From the NCBI RefSeq assembly GCF_904842695.1, contig NZ_CAJGWQ010000001.1, forward strand, positions 372,001 to 436,000: a stretch of 64,000 nt of DNA, written 5' to 3'. Under the pieces are notes generated by a model. That model made no database searches and was not told the DNA's origin. It was given only the letters and a program-made list of their open reading frames with translations. The position numbers and the translations under genes are program-made. Numbering within the stretch: position 1 is the stretch's first letter; each line of letters starts with the position of its first letter. Positions 28,289-34,872 of this stretch are shown one piece after another. The DNA is from Gulosibacter hominis. Lineage in GTDB: Bacteria > Actinomycetota > Actinomycetes > Actinomycetales > Microbacteriaceae.

Positions 28289-28364
28289 GTGAGTTCAGCG
28301 GAAGATTTTGCGCCCAGGATGCTTCCTGACGCATCGTAGGCCGGGATTATTCCGTTGAACTCAC
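28289..28364. repeat. Nested palindrome between rsgA and hisN
   Basis: Outer arms GTGAGTTCAGCGGAA (28289-28303) and TTCCGTTGAACTCAC (28350-28364) pair with one mismatch. Inside lies a second hairpin, GATGC / GCATC (28318-28335). A further GGCCTAC inverted copy overlaps the right arm. It may be a processing or termination structure, or a small repeat element. Confidence 0.75.
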
Positions 28365-28411
28365 GGCCTACGCTGGCGGCCTACCTGCGGAGCGTGGGCG
28401 ATACTGGTGCT

Positions 28412-29227
28412 ATGGCCTACGAATTGCTCCACCCGATCACTGCCGATCTGCGTCTTGCCCGCCAGTTGGCGGATTTCGCCGACGAGGTTTCGATGCGGTT
28501 TTTCAACTCGCGCGATTTGGGCGTGTATTTGAAAGAAGACCGCACGCATGTCACCGATGGTGACCGCGAGGTGGAGCGCGTGATTCGTGAGAAGCTCGCG
28601 GATGCGCGGCCCTCGGATGCGTTCTATGGCGAAGAGAGCGGCCGCGATGGTAATTCGCGGCGCCAGTGGGTGATTGACCCGATTGATGGCACCGCGAACT
28701 TCATGCGCGGGGTGCCGATTTGGGCGACGCTGATTGCGCTGGTGGTGGATGGGCACCCGCAGGTTGGTGTGGTGTCGGCGCCGGCGCTGAACCGCCGCTG
28801 GTGGGGTGCGACCGGGCTCGGCGCGTATTTGGATGATGACCTGAGTGATTCGGATACCGCGACCGATCGGCGCATCGAGGTGTCGGGCATCACAAAACTT
28901 TCGGAGGGTCAGATTAACTATGGCTCGCTGAAGTACTGGCAGGAGATTAATCGGGTTGAGCCGATTTTGCACCTGAACGAGCGGGCCTGGCGCTCGCGCA
29001 CGATCGGTGATTTTTGGCCGTACATGCTGGTGGCTGAGGGCGCGTTTGAGGCGTCGTGCGAGGTGGATCTCGCGCCATACGATATGGCGGCGCTGATCCC
29101 GATCATCGAAGAAGCCGGCGGCACCTTCACCTCGGTTGATGGCGAGCCGGGATGCTGGGGCAGCTCGGCGGTTGCCACCAACGGCCTCGTGCATGACGAG
29201 GTGCTGCGGGTGCTGCAGGGGCGGTAG
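28412..29227 (+). CDS. hisN: Histidinol-phosphatase, inositol-monophosphatase fold
   Basis: 271 aa Mg-dependent phosphatase. Metal-site motifs: GEESGRDGNSRRQWVIDPID with DPIDGTANFMRG near residue 95, and the C-terminal SCEVDLAPYDMAALIPIIEEAGG. Actinobacterial members in this aroA-rsgA context act as HisN in histidine synthesis; inositol or fructose-bisphosphate phosphatase activity cannot be excluded. The ATG at 28412 begins the conserved region; GATACT ends six nt before it (leaderless-like). Confidence 0.85.
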   Translation: MAYELLHPITADLRLARQLADFADEVSMRFFNSRDLGVYLKEDRTHVTDGDREVERVIREKLADARPSDAFYGEESGRDGNSRRQWVIDPIDGTANFMRGVPIWATLIALVVDGHPQVGVVSAPALNRRWWGATGLGAYLDDDLSDSDTATDRRIEVSGITKLSEGQINYGSLKYWQEINRVEPILHLNERAWRSRTIGDFWPYMLVAEGAFEASCEVDLAPYDMAALIPIIEEAGGTFTSVDGEPGCWGSSAVATNGLVHDEVLRVLQGR

Positions 29228-29229
29228 TT

Positions 29230-30273
29230 GTGGGTTCGCGGCTCGGTGTGTTCGTCCGTTCGGGCAGCAGATGGGACATCTATTACGACCATTGGAGCGC
29301 TTATCGCATCGGTATGGATATTGCCGTCGATGGTTTTGAAAAGACGATGCGTCGCTTCCGTTGGTTGAAGCCGTGGGATGTGTCGGGGCCGGAAGACTGG
29401 GACACTGCGACGTGGCTTGAGGGTTCTCTCGTCATCGATACGGTCGCACGAGTCGTGGTGTGGGCTGGGGAGGCTCAGGGACTGTATCTACCGAGACTGA
29501 TCAATTACCTCACTGAATATTCATGGCCGGGATGGACCGCGATTTGGTCACCGGAAGATATTTACGGCACGCTTCGTGCTGTCGGGGTAAACCCGACAGC
29601 TATGCTCGAGCCGAGTGACGAGGATCGCGAGCCGTGGGGAATCGATGATTCTCTATATCCATCGGCATACGAGCGCCGGTATGAGGTGCTCACTGTACGG
29701 TTAGCCTCGGGCGAATTAATTTCGTGGCCATCTGATTTTGAACTTGAACGAATCGCTCACTATGGGCCGCTTGTAATTGAGAAAGTTGCTCAGGACGTGT
29801 TTCGATGTTTTACCGAGGGCAGGCTCTCAAACCAAGAAATGGAACTACCTACGGAGCCTGAGTCGGGGGTGGTCGTCGACTACACGACGAAACATCTGCG
29901 CTGGTGGTCGCTGTATAACGACCGGTTTCAAGTCATTCCATTCGATTTACATTGGCCCGGCTGGAAGGTCGAAACGCGCGGTGATGACTTTGCGTGGCAA
30001 GAGCAGCTGGTCGGCTCCCCTCTGCGTAACTGGCAAAGTGATCTCGCGAATCTTCGCCGAGAAATTGACAAGACCTTTGAGGAGGCGAATCGAGCCGATC
30101 CCGATCCGCTCGGGGACCTCCGCGCCAGCGACCGGCAGATCGCCGATTCGATGCCGACGCGCGACCTATCCCGGGCGGCATTCCACCGTCTGATTGATCG
30201 CATCGAGGATACCCCGGTACCGGCTGCGCGGTTCATCGACCGGTTCGGGGTCATCCGGACACCGTCCGAGTGA
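29230..30273 (+). CDS. Hypothetical protein, Trp/Tyr-rich N-terminal half
   Basis: 347 aa, not assigned to a family. No signal peptide or membrane helix. The N-terminal half is rich in Trp and Tyr (SRWDIYYDHWSAYRIGMDIA; SWPGWTAIWSPEDIYGTLRA), the C-terminal half is charged and partly helical. GTG start 2 nt after the hisN stop, so it may be read from the hisN transcript, yet codon use looks less GC-rich than hisN, suggesting later arrival. Its last codons form the left half of a 58-bp repeat that recurs beyond the toxin-antitoxin genes. An immunity-type role is a guess only. Confidence 0.7.
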   Translation: MGSRLGVFVRSGSRWDIYYDHWSAYRIGMDIAVDGFEKTMRRFRWLKPWDVSGPEDWDTATWLEGSLVIDTVARVVVWAGEAQGLYLPRLINYLTEYSWPGWTAIWSPEDIYGTLRAVGVNPTAMLEPSDEDREPWGIDDSLYPSAYERRYEVLTVRLASGELISWPSDFELERIAHYGPLVIEKVAQDVFRCFTEGRLSNQEMELPTEPESGVVVDYTTKHLRWWSLYNDRFQVIPFDLHWPGWKVETRGDDFAWQEQLVGSPLRNWQSDLANLRREIDKTFEEANRADPDPLGDLRASDRQIADSMPTRDLSRAAFHRLIDRIEDTPVPAARFIDRFGVIRTPSE

Positions 30274-30317
30274 ACGATCACTCTGGATCAGGATTTCGAA
30301 ACACGGCCGACAGTTCC
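30260..30317. repeat. Left copy of 58-bp direct repeat bracketing the zeta toxin cassette
   Basis: Matches 32093-32150 at 53 of 58 positions in the same orientation. It begins inside the last codons of the upstream hypothetical gene (…CCGTCCGAGTGA) and runs past its stop. The 333-bp stretch 30318-30650 to its right holds only a probable gene remnant. Confidence 0.9.
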
Positions 30318-30455
30318 TTGTGATTCGAGGAGATTGAGTAGATCTTCGAGCGGCGTCGCTGGTTTCAGAGTTATCGGCAAGCTCCCTGCTTTATCACCCA
30401 AAAGAGATCCAGCCCACTCGCGACAGAAGTCGCGGCAGGCTGAACCATTCGTCAC
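30288..30455 (-). pseudogene. Possible remnant of a coding sequence (C-terminal fragment)
   Basis: A frame of about 55 codons from a GTG at 30455 reads TNGSACRDFCREWAGSLLG… and ends VGRVSKS. Amphipathic composition (EDLLNLLESQG) looks protein-like, but no good start or ribosome site exists and the frame closes at a stop near 30482. It probably is the tail of a disrupted gene; it may equally be chance. No family recognised. Confidence 0.3.
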
Positions 30456-30650
30456 AGAATAGCACGTGTAGCGTTGTGCAGCTAACTATGTCGTGTCTAA
30501 GGACTTTTTGGACAGGATGTCTAATGGCTTTTGGACGTCGGCGGCGGTGGAATATCCGGATGGCTATTCCATTGCACAAGCACAGTAAAGTCGCAGATTC
30601 GGTCCCGTTCGTAACGGTGTTCGCGCTTCACACAGGGCAAGCGGGCGAGT

Positions 30651-31655
30651 CTATTCCCGGCATGGTCGCGCATCGAAACGATCGCCTAGAGTGACCTTCG
30701 CGGCCTCCGAAAGGTCGGCCAGCGCCTTGTTCTGGGCTGCCTTGTCGCCGGGGAAGGCCAGCGGCACAACGGCACGAGCGTCCACTGCCGCGAGGCGCTT
30801 GGACACCTTCACAAGATCGACATCGTTGTGTCCGCGCCGGGCGTGCTCGCTCAACGTCTGATCGTTGCCGATCCGGTAGCGTTCATGCAGCGCGTCGGCC
30901 GTCGTCACAATCCAGCTCTGTGCTTGCGCCGGACTAAGGTTACGCACGTCGCGCGCCTCGTCCACCGCCTGCAGGGCCGCCGCCGCGCGCTCGACTCCCG
31001 CGGCCCCGCGAGAGTCGTAGAACACGCGGCCATCACGGTTCTGCACCGCAACGCGATCCACGGCATCGGATGCTGCCAGCTCCCGAACCGTCTCACGAAC
31101 GTTCGCGGCCGCCTCATCATGCGCCCTGCTCGGCGTCCAACGCCCCTCACCGAAGTCCCTGACCTGTTCGACGTACCGCGAAACAGTGGCCGCCCGCGAA
31201 ACCTCCAGCGGCACAGCGACAACACGTAGCTCCGTCTCATACCCGGCCGCCTTGAACGCCTCGAACTCGCGGCGCAACATCCCCGCGTCGCGCAACGTTG
31301 TCTCAACGACGGCGCTACTCCCCTGTTCGCGCAGATACTCGTTTGCTTTGCCGACCCACTGCCCCGACGCCTGACTCGTGACATTGGGCATGAGCAACGG
31401 GTCTTCCCTCATCAGCACTTCATAGTCTGGATGAAACTGGCGCAGTTCGTCACCGTTAATGACAACCGCGCCGGGAATCTGCCGCTGGATATCAGCCACC
31501 ACGCCACCCTTGCCCGCTCCCGGCTGTCCACCGACCGAGACGAAACGTGGCGGTGCCGAGACTCCGGCACCGCCACGTTGGGGTTCGATGTAGTCGGGAA
31601 CGACCCGCTGCTCAAACCGGGCCTTCAACTCGTGCGGGCTGAGCCGTTCGCTCAT
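30651..31655 (-). CDS. Zeta-toxin family kinase
   Basis: 334 aa. Zeta toxins phosphorylate UDP-N-acetylglucosamine (or related nucleotide sugars) and block wall synthesis. P-loop GGQPGAGKGGVVADI near residue 38, NGDELRQFHPDYE with the acidic substrate-binding residues near residue 63, VVETTLRD near residue 118 and a lid Arg region (VPLEVSRAATVSRYVEQV). A C-terminal ~130 aa extension goes beyond the minimal toxin. The ATG overlaps the antitoxin stop by 4 bp, the usual antitoxin-first order. Target is inferred from family. Confidence 0.88.
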   Translation of the reverse strand: MSERLSPHELKARFEQRVVPDYIEPQRGGAGVSAPPRFVSVGGQPGAGKGGVVADIQRQIPGAVVINGDELRQFHPDYEVLMREDPLLMPNVTSQASGQWVGKANEYLREQGSSAVVETTLRDAGMLRREFEAFKAAGYETELRVVAVPLEVSRAATVSRYVEQVRDFGEGRWTPSRAHDEAAANVRETVRELAASDAVDRVAVQNRDGRVFYDSRGAAGVERAAAALQAVDEARDVRNLSPAQAQSWIVTTADALHERYRIGNDQTLSEHARRGHNDVDLVKVSKRLAAVDARAVVPLAFPGDKAAQNKALADLSEAAKVTLGDRFDARPCRE

Positions 31656-31918
31656 GCAGCGAGCTCGGGAGCGTGAACCGGCATAGTCGCCCACAGCTCG
31701 CGCAGCTCCGCGCGCTTCGCCTCCACAGCGCTCTGACTGTGGGAGTCCACCGCGCGCACCTGACGGCGCAGCTCGATCCCGGCATTGCGCCAGTGCGCAG
31801 CACTAGCCGACTGGCCCGCCTCATCCGCCCAAGCGTTGTACCGGCCCCCGATCCTCGTCGCTAGCTCAAGCATGGCGTCGTAACTCATGGGATTGAAAAC
31901 CTGTTCGGTAAGAGTCAT
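31652..31918 (-). CDS. Cognate antitoxin of the zeta toxin (small helical protein)
   Basis: 88 aa, predicted mainly helical (SYDAMLELATRIGGRYNAWA; EAKRAELRELWATM). Position directly upstream of and overlapping the zeta toxin by 4 bp, plus size, identify it as the antitoxin; sequence alone would not. The ATG at 31918 has GGAGG six nt upstream, so a 64-codon upstream in-frame opening is rejected. An inverted-repeat operator overlaps its promoter. Confidence 0.8.
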   Translation of the reverse strand: MTLTEQVFNPMSYDAMLELATRIGGRYNAWADEAGQSASAAHWRNAGIELRRQVRAVDSHSQSAVEAKRAELRELWATMPVHAPELAA

Positions 31919-31961
31919 CTTGCGCCTCCGATCCTGTACAGCCGGTGCGGCCACCGCGACC

Positions 31962-32010
31962 ATCCTACCGCGGCGGCCAAAACGGTAAAGAGCAAGTTTT
32001 GGCCGCCGCG
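31962..32010 (-). promoter_or_regulatory. Promoter with 15-bp inverted-repeat operator of the toxin-antitoxin operon
   Basis: Minus strand: -35 TTTACC (31984-31989), 16-nt spacer, -10 TAGGAT (31962-31967). A perfect inverted repeat, CGCGGCGGCCAAAAC (31969-31983) and GTTTTGGCCGCCGCG (31996-32010), fills the spacer and flanks the -35, so a bound repressor would block polymerase. Autoregulation by the antitoxin or complex is inferred. Confidence 0.75.
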
Positions 32011-32092
32011 AGGTTTCGGCCCGAGTTATGATCGGTCGAGCGTCGGTGTGTCTCGCTCGCACGGTCGCTTCAACAGCTCGGAGACCTCCGCG

Positions 32093-32150
32093 CACCGTCC
32101 GAGTGAACAATCACCCTGGATGAGGATTCCGAAACACGGTCGACAGTTCC
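32093..32150. repeat. Right copy of 58-bp direct repeat bracketing the zeta toxin cassette
   Basis: 53/58 match to 30260-30317, same orientation, 1.83 kb apart. It carries the same RPSE-stop codons as the end of the hypothetical gene to the left, although no full copy of that gene is present here. Confidence 0.9.
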
Positions 32151-32188
32151 TCGATCAGCGCCTTCGTGTTCGGCGCGACCGCACGAAT

Positions 32189-32500
32189 CTAACCGCCCAG
32201 CACGCAGTGCGCAATGAGGTGGTCGAGGCGACGCACATCGGTGCCCTTGCCCAGTTTGATCTTGATGTGGCCGGCGCGCGTCCACAGCTCAACCTCCGAA
32301 TTAAAGTCAAGCCGGCCAGCGTTTTCGGTCGACCACATATTGATCGCCGTATAGGGAAGCGAATAGATTTCGACCTTCTTCCCGGTCATCCCCTGCGCAT
32401 CTCGCACGATCAGCCGCTTATTGGTAAAAATCGCCGAGTCACGCATGGTTGCGTAGGCGGCGTACGGCTGCTCGCCTTCGACCATCAACGCACCAAACAA
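32189..32500 (-). pseudogene. PH-domain protein, N-terminally truncated
   Basis: Up to 103 aa matching the bacterial PH-domain family (EGEQ…RDSAIFTNKRLIVRDAQG, GKKVEIYSLPYTAI, WTRAGHIKIKLGKG). Family members usually start about 20 residues earlier with a helix. Here a stop lies five codons before the only early start (TTG at 32500, or ATG at 32485) and the start abuts the terminator of the 5'-nucleotidase gene, leaving little room for a promoter. Most likely a decayed or truncated gene; a short functional form is possible. Confidence 0.6.
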
Positions 32501-32504
32501 CGCA

Positions 32505-32542
32505 CAGAGCCCGCCTCAACTCAGCAGTCGAGACGGGCTCTG
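32505..32542 (-). terminator. Terminator of the anchored 5'-nucleotidase gene
   Basis: Stem CAGAGCCCG / CGGGCTCTG (9 bp, extendable by CTC/GAG) located 23 bp beyond the nucleotidase stop; the T-run on the minus strand is weak (GTTGTTT). Confidence 0.6.
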
Positions 32543-32564
32543 CCCGGTCAATCAGCGCGCGGCG

Positions 32565-34670
32565 CTACTGCATTTCGCGGCGCTTCGCGGCAACCAGCGC
32601 AGCGCCGGCAGCCAGCAACAGCACGGCCATCATCGCCACGAGGCTCTGGTCAGCGGCACCGGTGGTGGCGAGCTGGCCGCCAGCAGCATCCTTGCCCTTG
32701 CCCTGCCCATCGGCAGTCGGTGCGGGGCTACCGGGTGCGGCAGGCGCATCGGTGCCCGGCTCCGCAGTTGGGCCCGGCTCTTCAGTCTCGCCCGCATCCG
32801 AACCAACAACCTCAATCGTCAGCGGATACTCGGTCTCCCCCGCCTTGATCACAAACACATGCTCGCCAGGCGCCAGGTCGGTCGGCACCGTGAAGGTCAC
32901 GGCGGCCCGACCGGTCTCGGGCAGCTGCGGCACAATCGTGTTGTCGACATCCGCGGTGCCGAGCACTGTGCCATCCGCAAGCGAAATCGAAGCGGTCGCA
33001 GGCTTTTCTTCATCCGCGGTCATCGACAGCGACGACAGGTTGATTGTCACCTCGGCGCCCTGCTTGAACTCGGGCAGCGCGCCCACGCCAATCGAACGCT
33101 GCGAGTTGCTCACCTTCCATCCCGGCTTAGCCTTCAAAAACTCGACCGTCGCGGCCAGGTCTTTGTACCCAAGGTTTTTGAAATTCGCGCCCTCGGCAAG
33201 CGCGGTGAACCCGTCGCCACCGGCCAGCAGGAACGTACCCGCAATCACCCGGTAGGTGCGGCTCTCGTCATTTCGGTCGAGCAGCTCACCGTGGATGCGC
33301 ACGCTCGTCACCTTCGAGCCAATCGGCGCCTCGGGGTCATAGGTATACGCGATTGTGTCAGACAATCCCAGCTGCAGCACCGGACGCGAGGCTTCCTCGC
33401 CCTTCCACTGCTGCTCGAGCAGCTCATACACCTGCTTGGCGGTCAAATCCACCGTGCCCATATCGCCATCGAACGGCTGCGTCGACTGCGCCTCGCCGCG
33501 GGTAATCACGCCATCACCATCAGCATCCAGATCGGCACGCACACCGCCCGAGTTGATCAACCCAAAATCGGCGCCAAAGCCGTTCAGCTGCGAAAACTCG
33601 TAGAAGCTCTGCGCGATCAGGTTGCCCGCCGACGACTCGGTTCCGCGGTTTTCATTACCCTGCTCGTTCGAGTCAAAACCGAAGTTCGTGGCGCGACGTG
33701 CCTTGCCCTCGATCGAACCCACCGGTTCCTTACCAAGCTCATCCGCCTGCGCCTGGTACTCCTCATACATGCTCTTGAACGGCTCAGCCGCACAATCAGC
33801 ATCCGCAACCTTCTTCACCGAAAGCATCGAAGTCGCAGCCGAAACCACCTTGCCATCAGCATCAATATCGAGATCAATCTGACCGATCAGATTGCCAAAA
33901 TAACCCGGCTGCACCACCGGAGCACCCGACGCCGTTTCGCCGCTGTACTCGACGTGCGAGTGCCCGGCCACAACCACATCCACATCAGCGCCAACCCCGG
34001 CGGCGATCTTGTAGTCGTCGTGGATCAGCGCCACCACCACATCGGCCTCACCATTGGCATCGTCGCCGTCTTTGAGCTCGGCGGCAACCTTGTCGACCGC
34101 GGCAACCGGGTCGGTGATGCTCAGCCCCGCAATCCCGTTGGGGTCAACGAGGGTGGGAAGGTCTTCGGGCGCGGCACCAACAAACGCCACATCCACACCG
34201 TTATCGGTGCGCTTGATCACATACGGCGGCACGATCGCCGGGTCGAGGCCCTCAATATTGGCCGCCACATACGGGAAATCTGATTTGTCTTGCAACCGGC
34301 CGGTGAGATCTGCCGTACCGCGATCGAGTTCGTGGTTACCGACGCTCGTCACGTCAAGCTGCATGGCGTTGAGCATCTCGAGCGTCGGCAGGTCGTCATT
34401 CACGGCCGAAATATAGGCGCTACCGCCCACATTGTCGCCATTGGATGCGAGCAGCACGTTGCCGGGGTTCGCATCCCGGATGCTGTTCACCTGACACATC
34501 ATGTTCGGCACCTGCCCCAGGTAGCCGTGGAAGTCGGTCATGGTGAGCACCGTCACCTTCGACTGCGGAGCGTCCGCGTTTTCTTGTGCGATCGCCGGGG
34601 ATGCAATCCCGGCAAAAGCGAGCGAAACGCCGACGATCGCGGTGATCGGGCGCGCGATGAAACCCTTCAT
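32565..34670 (-). CDS. Cell-wall-anchored 5'-nucleotidase / UshA-like metallophosphatase
   Basis: 701 aa. Signal peptide (ITAIVGVSLAFAGIASPAIAQ), calcineurin-like phosphoesterase domain with TMTDFHGYLG, SVGNHELDRGTADL and VAGHSHVEYSG as metal ligands (~35-290), a 5'-nucleotidase C-terminal domain (~330-540; NSGGVRADLD), an Ig-like domain (~560-640), Pro/Gly-rich stalk and a LATTG sorting signal with helix and KRREMQ tail. Releases phosphate and nucleosides from extracellular nucleotides. It stands alone with its own terminator. Confidence 0.93.
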   Translation of the reverse strand: MKGFIARPITAIVGVSLAFAGIASPAIAQENADAPQSKVTVLTMTDFHGYLGQVPNMMCQVNSIRDANPGNVLLASNGDNVGGSAYISAVNDDLPTLEMLNAMQLDVTSVGNHELDRGTADLTGRLQDKSDFPYVAANIEGLDPAIVPPYVIKRTDNGVDVAFVGAAPEDLPTLVDPNGIAGLSITDPVAAVDKVAAELKDGDDANGEADVVVALIHDDYKIAAGVGADVDVVVAGHSHVEYSGETASGAPVVQPGYFGNLIGQIDLDIDADGKVVSAATSMLSVKKVADADCAAEPFKSMYEEYQAQADELGKEPVGSIEGKARRATNFGFDSNEQGNENRGTESSAGNLIAQSFYEFSQLNGFGADFGLINSGGVRADLDADGDGVITRGEAQSTQPFDGDMGTVDLTAKQVYELLEQQWKGEEASRPVLQLGLSDTIAYTYDPEAPIGSKVTSVRIHGELLDRNDESRTYRVIAGTFLLAGGDGFTALAEGANFKNLGYKDLAATVEFLKAKPGWKVSNSQRSIGVGALPEFKQGAEVTINLSSLSMTADEEKPATASISLADGTVLGTADVDNTIVPQLPETGRAAVTFTVPTDLAPGEHVFVIKAGETEYPLTIEVVGSDAGETEEPGPTAEPGTDAPAAPGSPAPTADGQGKGKDAAGGQLATTGAADQSLVAMMAVLLLAAGAALVAAKRREMQ

Positions 34671-34745
34671 GAGGCACAGAACCTTTCAGGCAATAGCCAT
34701 GCAAAACCGAGCGGGAACAGCACGCAAGCTACCGCCCCGAAGTTA

Positions 34746-34788
34746 CCGGCCAGCAAATAGCGGGTTGCCCACTACCCCGGCGCTTCGC
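34746..34788. repeat. Left copy of 43-bp direct repeat bracketing the surface-protein cassette
   Basis: 40/43 match to 37729-37771, same orientation. Read on the minus strand it ends with codons for EAPG-stop, a diverged copy of the EALG-stop end of the MFS gene at 37755. It lies in the 202-bp gap 34671-34872, otherwise empty. Confidence 0.88.
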
Positions 34789-34872
34789 TCGCGGCAAGCC
34801 GATCTATAACGCGCCGTTCGAAAACTCCCTGGCCACGCAAGAACCGGAACGGCGAAACCGCCTCCGGACGCC

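Noticed and set aside
30394-30579. 61-codon minus-strand frame between the hypothetical gene and the zeta toxin
   Set aside because: No ribosome site and basic, irregular composition; another frame reads more like protein but also lacks a start.
32859-34283. 474-codon plus-strand frame opposite the 5'-nucleotidase
   Set aside because: Antisense shadow; no motifs.
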